A stretch of 64,000 nucleotides of DNA from Luteimonas huabeiensis HB2 (GTDB taxonomy: Bacteria; Pseudomonadota; Gammaproteobacteria; Xanthomonadales; Xanthomonadaceae). Below the pieces are notes generated by a model, which was not told the DNA's origin, did no database searches, and saw only the letters and a list, made by a program, of their open reading frames with translations. This document shows positions 52,801-61,236 of this stretch, one piece after another. Made by a program: the position numbers and the translations under genes. The stretch's first letter is position 1; the number at the start of each line of letters is the position of its first letter. The DNA is taken from the NCBI RefSeq assembly GCF_000559025.1, contig NZ_JAAN01000043.1, positions 1 to 64,000 on the forward strand. The letters run 5' to 3'.

Positions 52801-52812
52801 CCACGGCGATGA
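49798..52812 (+). CDS. GH115 alpha-1,2-glucuronidase
   Basis: 1004-aa secreted enzyme removing (4-O-methyl)glucuronic acid from xylan. ATG 49798 overlaps the xylanase stop. An Arg/Ala-rich stretch of about 45 residues precedes the hydrophobic signal core (LAVPALLLLAAACPALAAA), so export is likely even though the n-region is long; a later start is possible. GH115 core stretches are GADRRGTIFGLYELSRRIGVSPWTWW, YRGIFINDEDPALGGW, GNFLWPAMWGRAFYDDD, TSHHEPMMRAH and VNVGDIKPMELPI. A C-terminal beta-sandwich region follows (from about residue 720). The family assignment is secure from these repeated family stretches. Confidence 0.93.
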   Translation: MTTGAAQWPPRATAAAQRRAPRAAPPAVCGSARARPRVAGRARRALLERLAVPALLLLAAACPALAAATPRDAGDCAQPAAVCTAAVPGALPLIEGGRPLPVLVDAADFPGVQRAAADLRADLAAVAGAAAPDTAPRLAVIAGTLGRSPRIDRIVRARGLDVSGVEGRWEAHLLQVVEAPEPGIERALVIVGADRRGTIFGLYELSRRIGVSPWTWWADVPAPRHAALHVAPGRFVDAPAVRYRGIFINDEDPALGGWMDATFGGPNHRFYERVFELILRHKGNFLWPAMWGRAFYDDDPRNAALADDMGVVIGTSHHEPMMRAHVEWSRHGEGPWDYTRNTGRLRDFWRTGIERLDGREAVVTLGMRGDGDEPMAEGTAIALLERIVADQRRILAEVTGRAPQETPQVWALYKEVQDYLDAGMDVPDDVTLLFADDNWGNLRRLPEALARRAGGYGVYYHFDYVGGPRNYKWINTTQIERVWEQMRLAYAHGVDRLWVVNVGDIKPMELPIGFFLDQAWAPDAMTRDAVAAYPAAWAAQQFGHAHAHAAAIGEILTRYTQYNARRKPELLSADTWSLLHFGEAERVLAEWDALVETTERIGAALPAPYRDAYDQLVEYPVLASANLNRFHVAVARNRLYADQGRASTNAWADEAERLFARDAELARVYETDIAGGKWVRMMSQPRIGYTHWQQPDRNVLPALARIDVRERGTMGVAVEGDARGWPVPAETARLPVLDPYATRAPELVVFNRGAAPFRYAASASAPWLRVTPATAEVADAQPLRVEIDWDEVPAGEHPARIDLLGSDRTEVRVLVPVSKPAPPGPVAGFVESAGIVAIEAGDHARAVAPAGLAWETIPHLGRTRGGVTTVPVTAAPGEAGPGGAWLEYPVHLHRGGEVEVRVVLSPTLDYARRGGQRFAVSFDDDAPQLQTMRLDPTPGHPDFPAWERAVVDSVHIAHSRHRVQAGARTLKLWRIDPGVVVQRIEIVRDGVPTTSLGPPASPRR

Positions 52813-52835
52813 ACCACCCACCGCGCGCCCACGCC

Positions 52836-52935
52836 CGACATGCCGTGACCCACGCCCTTCTCCCGCCTGCGGGAGAAGGTGCCCCAGACATGCCGTGGCC
52901 CGCTCCCTTCTCCCGCCCGCGGGAGAAGGTGCCCC
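52836..52935 (+). repeat. Two tandem 50-bp palindromic repeats between GH115 and uxaC
   Basis: Two copies of a 50-bp unit, gacatgccgtg(a/g)ccc followed by a palindrome. The palindromes ccttctcccgc-ct-gcgggagaagg (52856-52879) and ccttctcccgc-cc-gcgggagaagg (52906-52929) have perfect 11-base arms, then gtgcccc. The arms contain the same ctcccgc/gcgggag core as the 29-bp repeats. They lie inside the plus-strand operon and could act as mRNA stability or attenuation hairpins. Confidence 0.75.
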
Positions 52936-52995
52936 GAAGGGGCGGATGAGGGCCTTCCTCCCATCCTCGTCGCATCCATCTCCCCAGCCCGCGCC

Positions 52996-54423
52996 ATGAC
53001 CGCCCAATCCCCTCGCCCGCTCGATCTCCACCCCGACCGGCTGTTCGCCTCGGAGTCCACCCAGCGCGCGATCGCGCAGCGGCTGTACGCCGAGATCGCC
53101 GGGCTGCCGATCGTCAGCCCGCACGGCCACACCGATCCGGCATGGTTCGCGACCGACGCGCCGTTCGACAACGCCACCGAGCTGCTGCTGGTCCCGGACC
53201 ACTACCTGTTCCGCATGCTGCACAGCCAGGGCGTGGACCTCGACGCGCTCGGCATCCCGCGCACCGATGGCACGCGTGCGGCGGTCGATCCGCGCGCGGC
53301 CTGGCGCGTCTTCGCCGAGCGCTTCCACCTGTTCCGCGGCACGCCGTCGTCGCTGTGGCTCGACCACGTCTTCCACGAGGTGTTCGGCCTGCGCGCGCGG
53401 CTCGATGCCGGCACCGCCGACCACTACTACGACGCCATCGCCGAGGCGCTGGCCACGCCCGCCTTCCGCCCCCGCGCGCTGTTCGAGCGCTTCAGCATCG
53501 AGGTCATCGCCACCACCGAATCGCCGCTCGACCCGCTCGACCACCACGCCGCGATCCGCGCCAGCGGCTGGAGCGGCCGGGTGATCACCGCCTACCGCCC
53601 GGACCCGGTGATCGATCCCGAGCACGAGCAGTTCCCCGAGGCGCTGCGCCGCTTCGGCGAGCTCACCGGCGAGGACGTGTACGACTGGGACGGCTACCTG
53701 CGCGCGCACCGCGCGCGCCGTGCGTTCTTCGCGCGGCTGGGCGCGACCTCCACCGACCACGGCCACCCGAGCTGCGCCACCGCCGACCTGCCGCCCGCCG
53801 AGGCGCGGCGGCTGTTCGAGACCGTCGTGCGCGGACGCGCCACGCCGGCCGAGGCCGAGCTGTTCCGCGCGCAGATGCTCACCGAGATGGCGACGATGAG
53901 CCTGGACGACGGCCTGGTGATGCAGATCCATCCGGGCTGCTACCGCAACCACAACCGGGCGTTGTTCGAGCGCTACGGCCGCGACAAGGGCGCCGACATC
54001 CCGCTGCGCACCGAGTACGTGCGCGCGCTCAAGCCGCTGCTCGACCGCGTGGGCCATGCGCCGGACTTCCGCCTGATCCTGTTCACGCTCGACGAAAGCG
54101 CGTATGCGCGCGAGCTGGCGCCGCTGGCCGGGCACTGGCCCTGCCTGTTCCTCGGCCCGCCGTGGTGGTTCCACGACGCACCCGAGGGCATGTGGCGCTT
54201 CCGCGAGCAGACCCTGGCCAGCGCCGGGTTCTACAACACCGTGGGCTTCAACGACGACACCCGCGCGTTCCTGTCGATCCCCGCGCGCCACGACGTCGCC
54301 CGCCGGGTGGATTGCGCGTTCCTCGCCAAGCTGGTGGCCGAGCATCGCCTGGACGAGGACGAGGCCACCGAGGTCGCCATCGACCTGGCCTACCGCCTGC
54401 CGAAGCGAGCGTACCGGCTGTGA
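52996..54423 (+). CDS. uxaC: Glucuronate isomerase
   Basis: 475-aa cytoplasmic enzyme isomerising D-glucuronate to D-fructuronate. The start at 52996 places the family opening LDLHPDRLFASESTQRAIAQRLY at the N-terminus. Conserved metal/active-site stretches are IVSPHGHTDPAWFA, FERFSIEVIATTESPLDPLDHH, MQIHPGCYRNHN and LGPPWWFHDAPEGMWRF. It channels glucuronate released by GH115 and imported by the ExuT-like carrier. The next steps (UxuB, UxuA, KdgK) are not in the window. Its stop overlaps the GH2 start as GTGA. Confidence 0.95.
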   Translation: MTAQSPRPLDLHPDRLFASESTQRAIAQRLYAEIAGLPIVSPHGHTDPAWFATDAPFDNATELLLVPDHYLFRMLHSQGVDLDALGIPRTDGTRAAVDPRAAWRVFAERFHLFRGTPSSLWLDHVFHEVFGLRARLDAGTADHYYDAIAEALATPAFRPRALFERFSIEVIATTESPLDPLDHHAAIRASGWSGRVITAYRPDPVIDPEHEQFPEALRRFGELTGEDVYDWDGYLRAHRARRAFFARLGATSTDHGHPSCATADLPPAEARRLFETVVRGRATPAEAELFRAQMLTEMATMSLDDGLVMQIHPGCYRNHNRALFERYGRDKGADIPLRTEYVRALKPLLDRVGHAPDFRLILFTLDESAYARELAPLAGHWPCLFLGPPWWFHDAPEGMWRFREQTLASAGFYNTVGFNDDTRAFLSIPARHDVARRVDCAFLAKLVAEHRLDEDEATEVAIDLAYRLPKRAYRL

Positions 54424-57206
54424 GGGCGGTTGCGCCGGTACGCTGGCCGGTCGTGCGGCCCACGACGCAGCGGCCGCGCGCCGGCACCTGCCGCCTGCGC
54501 TGGCTGCTGTTCGCCTGCGTGCTGGCATGCGCCAGCGCGCAGGCCGCGCTGCCGCACGAACGCGTGCCGCTCGATACCGGCTGGCGCTTCCACCGCGGCG
54601 AGGCGCCCGGCCCCGACCCGCAGCTCGACTACGACGTGCGCCCCGAGGCCGGCGACCACGCCGACGGCCAGGACGCCGACGCCCGCCCCACCGAGGCGCG
54701 CCGCGCCGAGGCCGGCGAGCGCCGCGTGCTCAAACCCTGGATCCTGCCCAGCGGCAACGCCCTGATCGCGGACCCCGCGCGCCGCCACGTCCGCCCCGAC
54801 GGCGATCCCGGCAGCGACCATCCGTTCGTGCAGGCCGGCTTCGACGACCGCGGCTGGCAGGCGGTCACGCTGCCGCACGACTGGGCCATCGCCGGCCCGT
54901 TCATCGAAGACGGCCCGCACGGCGGCATGGGCCGGCTGCCGAGCTGGGGCGTGGGCTGGTACCGCCGCGCGCTGGAGGTGGACGCCGCCGACCTCGGCCG
55001 CCGCCACTATCTCGACGTGGACGGCGCGATGTCCTACGCCACGGTCTGGCTCAACGGCCGCCTCGTCGGCGGCTGGCCCTACGGCTACAGCAGCTGGCGG
55101 CTGGATCTGACGCCGTATCTCGTCGCGGGCCGCAACCAGCTCGCGATCCGGCTCGACAACCCGCCCGCGTCCGCGCGCTGGTACCCCGGCGGCGGGCTTT
55201 ACCGCAACGTCTGGCTGACCCGCACCGCGCCGGTGCACGTCGGCCACTGGGGCACCTTCGTCACCACGCCCGAGGTGTCGGCCGAGCGCGCCGTCGTCGC
55301 GCTCGACGTCGCCGTCGACAACGTCGGCGATGTCCCGGCCGACATCGAGGTGCGCACCGCACTGCACGCGCTCGATGCCGACGGCCGCCCCGAGGCCGCC
55401 GTCGTCGCGCGGATCGCCCCGGCCTGGTTGCGCATCGCACCGGGCGCCAGCGCCACCGCGCGCGGACGCGTCGCGATCGCCCACCCGCGCCTGTGGGGGC
55501 CGCCGCCGACGCAGGCGCCGCACCGCTACGTCGCGGTCACCACGCTGCACCGCGACGGCGCGACGATCGACCGCGTCGAGACCGCGTTCGGCATCCGCGC
55601 CCTGCGCTTCGCACCGGACGGGCTGTACGTCAACGGCGAGCGCATCGTCATCCGCGGCGTCAACAACCACCACGACCTCGGCGCGCTCGGCGCCGCGTTC
55701 GACCGCCGCGCCGCGCAGCGCCAGCTGGAGATCCTGCGCGAGATGGGCGCCAACGCGATCCGCACCGCGCACAACCCGCCCGACCCGCAGCTGCTCGAAC
55801 TCGCCGATCGCATGGGCCTGCTGGTCGTCGACGAGATCTTCGACGCCTGGGAGCGGAAGAAGACCCCGCTCGATTTCCATCTCGTCTTCCCGGACTGGCA
55901 CGAACCCGACCTGCGCGCGATGCTGCGCCGCGACCGCAACCACCCCTCGATCGTGATGTGGGGCGTCGGCAACGAGGTCGGCGAGCAGTACACCGGGGAA
56001 GCCGGCGCGGCGATCGCCCGGCGCCTGCGCGACATCGTCGCCGAGGAGGACCCCACGCGGCCCGCGGCCGCATCGATGAACTGGGCCAAGCCCGATTCGC
56101 CGTTCGCCGCGGTGTTCGAGGTGATCCACCTCAACTACCAGGGCGAAGGCATCCGCCAGTCGCCGGAGTTCGAAGGCACCGACCGCATCCGCACCCCGCC
56201 GCAGTACCCGGCCTTCCGCGCCGCGTTCCCCGGGCGGCCGATCTTCAGCAGCGAGACCGCCTCGGCGCTGAGCAGCCGCGGGGTCTACCTGTTCCCGGTC
56301 TCGCCGGCGATCAGCGGCCCGGTGCGCGAGGGCCGCGGCGGCGACGCCGCGCGCCGGCAGGTCAGCGCCTACGAACTGCATGCCGCCGATTTCGGCGCCA
56401 GCGCCGACCACGTGTTCGCCCAGCTCGACCGCCACCCGTACGTCGGCGGCGAGTTCGTCTGGACCGGCTTCGACTATCTGGGCGAGCCGACCCCCTACTA
56501 CGCATCGCGCAGCTCGTATTCCGGCATCGTCGACCTCGCCGGTTTCCCGAAGGACCGCTACTGGCTCTACCGATCGCGCTGGCGCCCGGACCTGCCGACG
56601 GTCCACGTGCTGCCGCACTGGACCTGGCCCGGCCGCGAGGGCCAGGTCACGCCGGTGCACGTGTTCACCTCCGGCGACGAGGCCGAACTGTTCGTCGACG
56701 GCATCTCGCAGGGGCGCAAGCGCAAGGGCGCGTTCGAGTACCGGCTGCGCTGGGACGACGTGGTCTATCGCCCCGGCGAACTGCGCGTGCAGGCCTACCG
56801 GGCCGGCCGCCCGTGGGCCGAGACCCGCGTGCGCACCGCGGGCCCCGCCGCCGCGCTCGACGCCACCCCCGACCGCACGCGCATCGCCGCCGACGGCCGC
56901 GACCTGGCGTTCATCGCCGTGCAGGTCCGCGACGCCGCCGGCGAGCCCGTGCCCGAGGCCGCCGACCGGATCCGCTTCCGCGTCGAGGGCGCCGCCGAAC
57001 TCGTCGCGACCGACAACGGCGACCCGACCGACATGACCCCGTTCCCCTCGGCCGAGCGCCGCGCCTTCAGCGGCAAGGCGCTGGCCATCGTCCGCGCCCT
57101 GCCCGGCGGCGGCGGCGACATCGTCGTCCACGCCGAGGCCGACGGCCTACGGCCTGCACGCGTCGTCGTGCGGGCAGAGGCACCGACCGAAGGAGCCGCA
57201 CCATGA
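54420..57206 (+). CDS. GH2 family glycoside hydrolase (beta-galactosidase/glucuronidase type), secreted
   Basis: 928 aa from GTG 54420, overlapping the uxaC stop as GTGA. A signal region (LRWLLFACVLACASAQA) is near residues 25-40. Then come the jelly-roll sugar-binding domain (VPLDTGWRFHRG, VTLPHDWAIAGPF, RWYPGGGLYRNVWL), an Ig-like domain and the TIM barrel. The acid/base glutamate is in GVGNEVGEQY and the nucleophile in IFSSETASAL. A C-terminal Ig-like module (DRTRIAADGRDLAFIAVQVRD) follows. The precise substrate cannot be read from sequence; galactose or glucuronate side groups on xylan are plausible. Its stop overlaps the next xylanase start. Confidence 0.9.
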   Translation: MRAVAPVRWPVVRPTTQRPRAGTCRLRWLLFACVLACASAQAALPHERVPLDTGWRFHRGEAPGPDPQLDYDVRPEAGDHADGQDADARPTEARRAEAGERRVLKPWILPSGNALIADPARRHVRPDGDPGSDHPFVQAGFDDRGWQAVTLPHDWAIAGPFIEDGPHGGMGRLPSWGVGWYRRALEVDAADLGRRHYLDVDGAMSYATVWLNGRLVGGWPYGYSSWRLDLTPYLVAGRNQLAIRLDNPPASARWYPGGGLYRNVWLTRTAPVHVGHWGTFVTTPEVSAERAVVALDVAVDNVGDVPADIEVRTALHALDADGRPEAAVVARIAPAWLRIAPGASATARGRVAIAHPRLWGPPPTQAPHRYVAVTTLHRDGATIDRVETAFGIRALRFAPDGLYVNGERIVIRGVNNHHDLGALGAAFDRRAAQRQLEILREMGANAIRTAHNPPDPQLLELADRMGLLVVDEIFDAWERKKTPLDFHLVFPDWHEPDLRAMLRRDRNHPSIVMWGVGNEVGEQYTGEAGAAIARRLRDIVAEEDPTRPAAASMNWAKPDSPFAAVFEVIHLNYQGEGIRQSPEFEGTDRIRTPPQYPAFRAAFPGRPIFSSETASALSSRGVYLFPVSPAISGPVREGRGGDAARRQVSAYELHAADFGASADHVFAQLDRHPYVGGEFVWTGFDYLGEPTPYYASRSSYSGIVDLAGFPKDRYWLYRSRWRPDLPTVHVLPHWTWPGREGQVTPVHVFTSGDEAELFVDGISQGRKRKGAFEYRLRWDDVVYRPGELRVQAYRAGRPWAETRVRTAGPAAALDATPDRTRIAADGRDLAFIAVQVRDAAGEPVPEAADRIRFRVEGAAELVATDNGDPTDMTPFPSAERRAFSGKALAIVRALPGGGGDIVVHAEADGLRPARVVVRAEAPTEGAAP

Positions 57207-58408
57207 CCGCATCGACCCGCCACGCCCTGCTCGCCCTCGCGCTCGTCGCAGTCACCGGCGCCGCCCACGCCACCGGACCGCAGGCTGCACCGGCCCCCGG
57301 TACGCCCGCTGCGCAGCCCGCGGCCGCAGGCAGCCTCAAGTCCGCCTACGCCGGCGCCTTCCGCATCGGCACCGCCGTCGACGACGACATCGTCGCCGGC
57401 CGCGATCCGCGCTCGCGGGCGCTGGTCGTGCAGCACTTCAATGTGCTGACGCCGGAGAACGTCATGAAGGCCGAGGTCCTGCACCCCGCGCCCGGCACCT
57501 GGGACTTCGCGGCGGCCGACGCCTTCGTCGCCTTCGGCGAGCGCCACGACCAGTTCCTGGTCGGCCACACCCTGGTCTGGCACAACCAGACGCCCGAGTG
57601 GTTCTTCCGCGATGCCGACGGCGCGCCGCTCGATGCCGATGCCATGACCGAGCGCCTGCGCGACTACATCCGCACGGTGGCCGGCCGCTACGCCGGCCGG
57701 CTCGATGCCTGGGACGTGGTCAACGAGATCATGGGCGAGGACGGCGAGTACCGCGACACCGTGTGGACCCGCGCGCTCGGCGACGGAGACACCGTGGTGC
57801 GCGAGGCCTTCGCCGCCGCCGCGCGCGCCGCGCCCGATGCCGAGCTGTACTACAACGACTTCAACACCTGGCGCCCGGCCAAGCGCGACGGCATCGTGCG
57901 CATGGTGCGCATGCTGCAGGACGCCGGCATCCGCATCGACGGCATCGGCATGCAGGGCCACTGGGGCCTCCACTACCCGCCGCTGGAGGAGATCGAGGCC
58001 TCCATCGACGCCTTCGCCGCGCTCGGGGTGAAGGTGATGATCAGCGAGCTCGACATCGACGTGCTGCCGCTGACCCGCGAGGGCCAGATCATCGGCACGG
58101 TCATGGCGCACCCGCAGTTCCAGCTCGAGGAATTCGAGCGCTACCTGGACCCGTACCCCGACGGCCTGCCGCCCGAGGTCGAACGCCGGCTCGCCGAGCG
58201 CTACGCCGAGCTGTTCGCGCTGTTCCACCGCAAGCGCGAGGTCATCGACCGGGTCTCGCTGTGGGGCGTGCACGACGGCATGAGCTGGAAGAACGACTAC
58301 CCGGTGCCCGACCGCACCAACTACCCGCTGCTGTTCGATCGCGACCGGCGCCCGAAGCCCGCGCTGGAGGCGGTGCTGGCGGTGCCCGGGGCGGCCGCGG
58401 GCGGTTAG
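57203..58408 (+). CDS. GH10 endo-1,4-beta-xylanase, second copy
   Basis: 401-aa secreted enzyme from ATG 57203, with aaggag seven bases upstream. Signal peptide LLALALVAVTGAAHA, then a short Ala/Pro linker. GH10 motifs are intact: FNVLTPENVMKAEVLHP, HTLVWHNQTPEWFF, acid/base Glu in WDVVNEIMGEDG, ELYYNDFNT and nucleophile Glu in VMISELDIDVL. Unlike the GH10 at 48776 it has no lipobox, so it is probably periplasmic or released, and the two may act on different chain lengths. The start overlaps the GH2 stop (ATGA). Confidence 0.95.
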   Translation: MTASTRHALLALALVAVTGAAHATGPQAAPAPGTPAAQPAAAGSLKSAYAGAFRIGTAVDDDIVAGRDPRSRALVVQHFNVLTPENVMKAEVLHPAPGTWDFAAADAFVAFGERHDQFLVGHTLVWHNQTPEWFFRDADGAPLDADAMTERLRDYIRTVAGRYAGRLDAWDVVNEIMGEDGEYRDTVWTRALGDGDTVVREAFAAAARAAPDAELYYNDFNTWRPAKRDGIVRMVRMLQDAGIRIDGIGMQGHWGLHYPPLEEIEASIDAFAALGVKVMISELDIDVLPLTREGQIIGTVMAHPQFQLEEFERYLDPYPDGLPPEVERRLAERYAELFALFHRKREVIDRVSLWGVHDGMSWKNDYPVPDRTNYPLLFDRDRRPKPALEAVLAVPGAAAGG

Positions 58409-58508
58409 GCGCGCGGAGCATCGCGAGCCGCCGCATCCACGCGGCGCTCACCCGCCGGCGACCCGCCCATGGTGCATCCTGCGCCGACACCCGAACGCCC
58501 GAGTCCCG

Positions 58509-59540
58509 ATGCGATCCCACGCCCGCTTCCTCGCGCTGCCGCTCATCGCCGCGCTGGCCGCCTGCGCAACGCCTGCGCCGGCACCGGAGACCTCCGCGCT
58601 GGGCCAGCTGACCCGCTGGCATCCCGCGTTCGATCGCGTCGTCGCGCCCGACGCGCGCATCGAACGCCTCGCCGACGGCTTCGCGTGGTCGGAGGGACCG
58701 GCGTGGATCGCCGACGGCGGCTACCTGCTGTTCACCGACGTGCCCGCCAACCGCATGCATCGCTGGTCGCAGGCCGAGGGCGTTTCGGTGTTTCTGGCGC
58801 CTTCCGGCTACGACGGCCCGGACACCGGCGAACTGCGCGAGGCCGGCGCCAACGGCCTGCTCGCCGAGCCCGGCGGCACGGTCCTGCTGGCCGATTCCGG
58901 AAACCGCCTGGTCGCGCGCTTCGATCCAGCGACCAAGCGCAAGACCACGCTCGCCGAACGTTACGAAGGCAAGCGCCTCAACAGCCCGAACGACCTCGCC
59001 CGCCGCAGCGACGGCAGCGTGTTCTTCACCGATCCGCCCTATGGCCTGAAGGGCCTGAACGCCTCGCCCGCGAAGGCGCTCGACTTCAACGGCGTCTACC
59101 GCATCGCGCCCGATGGCGGCCTGCACCTGCTCGACGCCACGGTGCCCTTCCCCAACGGCATCGCGCTGTCGCCCGACGAGCGCACGCTCTACGTCGCCAG
59201 CTCCGATCCGGATGCACCGGTCTGGTATGCCTACGCGCTCGGCGCCGACGGCGCGGTCGCCGATCGCCGCGTGTTCGCAGACGCCAGCGACCTGCTCGGT
59301 GCCCATGCGCCCGGCCTGCCCGATGGCATGGCGGTGGCCGCCGACGGCACCGTGTTCGCCACCGGCCCCGGCGGCGTGCTGGTGTTCGCGCCCGACGGCA
59401 CCCGGCTGGGCCGTATCGAGACCGGCCGCGCCGTCTCCAACGTCGCCTTCGGCGACGACGGCCGCACCCTGTACATGACCTCCGACGACATCCTCGCCCG
59501 CGTGCGCGTGCGCGCGACCGGCCTGGGCTTCGCCCGGTAG
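58509..59540 (+). CDS. SMP-30/gluconolactonase family lipoprotein
   Basis: 343-aa six-bladed propeller protein. The lipobox LAALAAC places the lipid anchor near residue 19. Propeller and metal-binding stretches are FAWSEGPAWIADGGYLLFTDVP (catalytic Glu region), RLNSPNDLARRSDGSVFFTDPPYG and FPNGIALSPDERTLYVA, followed by LPDGMAVAADGTVFATGPGGVLVF. Such enzymes hydrolyse sugar lactones. In this locus it might act on xylono- or glucarolactone-type products. It lies 100 bp after the second xylanase on the same strand and may have its own promoter. Confidence 0.9.
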   Translation: MRSHARFLALPLIAALAACATPAPAPETSALGQLTRWHPAFDRVVAPDARIERLADGFAWSEGPAWIADGGYLLFTDVPANRMHRWSQAEGVSVFLAPSGYDGPDTGELREAGANGLLAEPGGTVLLADSGNRLVARFDPATKRKTTLAERYEGKRLNSPNDLARRSDGSVFFTDPPYGLKGLNASPAKALDFNGVYRIAPDGGLHLLDATVPFPNGIALSPDERTLYVASSDPDAPVWYAYALGADGAVADRRVFADASDLLGAHAPGLPDGMAVAADGTVFATGPGGVLVFAPDGTRLGRIETGRAVSNVAFGDDGRTLYMTSDDILARVRVRATGLGFAR

Positions 59541-59579
59541 CGCGCGATCCGTCGCGGGTGCCGCAGCGGGCCGGGGCGC

Positions 59580-60518
59580 CTACGCGCCCTCGGCACCCCG
59601 GTGCGGCACGGCTTCGAGCCCGCGCATCGCCGCCTCCAGGGCGCCCGCATCGGCGAGCAGGAGGTACACGCGCCGGCCGCGCCTGGGGATCAGCTCCAGG
59701 AACGCGAGCTCGTAGGTGGGGCCGGTCTCGATGCGCGCTCGCGCCTCGGTCTCGCGCATGTCCGCGCGCCAGCGGCCATCGCTGCGCGTCAAGATCGGTC
59801 CATCGAGTTCGAAGACGTGCCGATGCGACAGCCCGAAATGCTCCAAGCGGAAATCCGGCAGCGCCCAGACCGAGCACGCCGCCAGCGGCACGATCACCGC
59901 AGCGGTCGCCAGCGTGATCAACAGCCCCTTGTCGCCGTGGGCGAAGAGCAGCCAGGCCATCGCGATCGCGGCCGCGTAGCCGGCCAGGATCCACGCCCGG
60001 TACACGGGCCAGCTGAAGACGCGTGCAGCGAAGCGGACCGGCCGGTCGCCTGTCGCACCGGTCGCCCCGCCCAGCCGCATGTGGAAGGCGAGCACCGGCC
60101 ACAGCGTCGACGGCGAGACCTGCAGCGCCAGCCGGCCGAAGCGCACCGTCTGCACGGTCACCGACGTGCCCTCCCGGTGGTCTGCCTCGGCCGCGATCAC
60201 TTCCCGCCAGGGCGACAGCCCCAGGCCTTCGATCCACAGTCCGCGCGCATCCAGCTCGACCTTCGCCTGCGCATCGAAGGCGCGCCCCTCGCGCCGCAGG
60301 ACGCTGCCCGCCGGCAAGCCCCATGCCAGCGCGAAGCCGCTGGCCGCACCGGCGAGCGACAGCGCCACGACCCAGCCCGCGCGCAGATCCCACGCCACCC
60401 CCAGCACGGGGCCCGACAGGCAGCCCAGGGTAGGCAGCAGGAGTAGCCCCATCACCCAGGCGTTGGCGCTTGCGGGCGTGGCGATGACGTGCAGCGTGCG
60501 GGAGAAGCTCGGAGTCAT
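59580..60518 (-). CDS. Hypothetical membrane protein
   Basis: 312 aa from ATG 60518. Four hydrophobic segments: two near the N-terminus (AWVMGLLLLPTLGCLSGPVLGV and LRAGWVVALSLAGAASGFALAW) and two in the middle (YRAWILAGYAAAIAMAWLLFA and LLITLATAAVIVPLAACSVWAL). The cytoplasmic parts, ELDARGLWIEGLGLSPWREV and LDGPILTRSDGRWRADM, look like PH-type beta-sandwich halves as in many small bacterial membrane proteins. Function unknown; single-gene unit on the minus strand. Confidence 0.7.
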   Translation of the reverse strand: MTPSFSRTLHVIATPASANAWVMGLLLLPTLGCLSGPVLGVAWDLRAGWVVALSLAGAASGFALAWGLPAGSVLRREGRAFDAQAKVELDARGLWIEGLGLSPWREVIAAEADHREGTSVTVQTVRFGRLALQVSPSTLWPVLAFHMRLGGATGATGDRPVRFAARVFSWPVYRAWILAGYAAAIAMAWLLFAHGDKGLLITLATAAVIVPLAACSVWALPDFRLEHFGLSHRHVFELDGPILTRSDGRWRADMRETEARARIETGPTYELAFLELIPRRGRRVYLLLADAGALEAAMRGLEAVPHRGAEGA

Positions 60519-60588
60519 GCGTCCGGTGCAGGGCAAGCCAAGCCGGCGGGATTCTCGCATGGCACGGCGCTGCGCCGTCCGCGACGGT

Positions 60589-61236
60589 TCAGGCCAGCCG
60601 TTCGGACCCCACCACGTGCACGCCCGGCGGCGCACCGATCGCCGCGTCCAGCAGGGCGGCGGCGATGCGCGGCGCCGGGTTGATCCGCCAGCGACGCGGC
60701 AGCAGCGGGCCCAGCGCGCCGAGTACGACGCCGGCCACGCGTTCGCCCAGCCGGAATTCGTCGCGCGCACCGCCGATCAGGCCCGGGCGCACGAAGGTCA
60801 GCGAATCGAAGCCGATCGCGGCGAGGTCGCGCTCCAGCTCGCCCTTGACCCGGTTGTAGAAAATCCGCGAGGCCGCGTTGGCGCCCATCGCCGAGTTCAG
60901 CGCGAAGGCGCGGGCACCGTGCGCGTGCGCAAGCCGCGCCACGGCCAGCGGAAGGTCGTGGTCCACGCGGCGGAATTCCGCCTGCGAGCCGGCCGCGCGG
61001 ATCGTGGTGCCGAGCGTGCAGACCACGGCGTCGGCACGCCACAGCGCGGCGTCGTCCGGCAGGCGCTCGAAGTCCACCCGCGGTGCGCGCAGCTTGGGGT
61101 GCGCGGGCAGATCGCGGCGCACCGGCGCGGTCACCGCCGCCACGCGCGGGTCGGCCAGCGCCTGCGCCAGCACGTGGCGGCCGACCAGCCCGGTCGCGCC
61201 GACCAGCAGCAGGCGCCTGCCCGCGGCCGCGCTCAT
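60589..61236 (-). CDS. NAD(P)-binding atypical SDR (HTATIP2-like oxidoreductase)
   Basis: 215-aa Rossmann-fold protein. The nucleotide-binding motif is LLLVGATGLVGRHVL at the N-terminus; further features are VVCTLGTTIRAAGS, FALNSAMGANAAS and YNRVKGELERDL with the YxxxK pair. The family tail TFVRPGLIGGARDEFR is present. It probably uses NADPH, substrate unknown. Its ATG overlaps the stop of the upstream NAD(P)-binding protein gene (ATGA at 61236-61233), so the two form an operon. Confidence 0.85.
   Translation of the reverse strand: MSAAAGRRLLLVGATGLVGRHVLAQALADPRVAAVTAPVRRDLPAHPKLRAPRVDFERLPDDAALWRADAVVCTLGTTIRAAGSQAEFRRVDHDLPLAVARLAHAHGARAFALNSAMGANAASRIFYNRVKGELERDLAAIGFDSLTFVRPGLIGGARDEFRLGERVAGVVLGALGPLLPRRWRINPAPRIAAALLDAAIGAPPGVHVVGSERLA

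Noticed and set aside
48796-52812. A single 1338-aa frame spanning the GH10 region and GH115
   Set aside because: The first third is an out-of-frame reading of the GH10 xylanase gene. GH115 starts at ATG 49798, overlapping the xylanase stop.
53142-57206. A 1354-aa frame fusing the uxaC region to GH2
   Set aside because: The first part is a shadow of uxaC in another frame; the GH2 protein begins at GTG 54420 with a signal region soon after.
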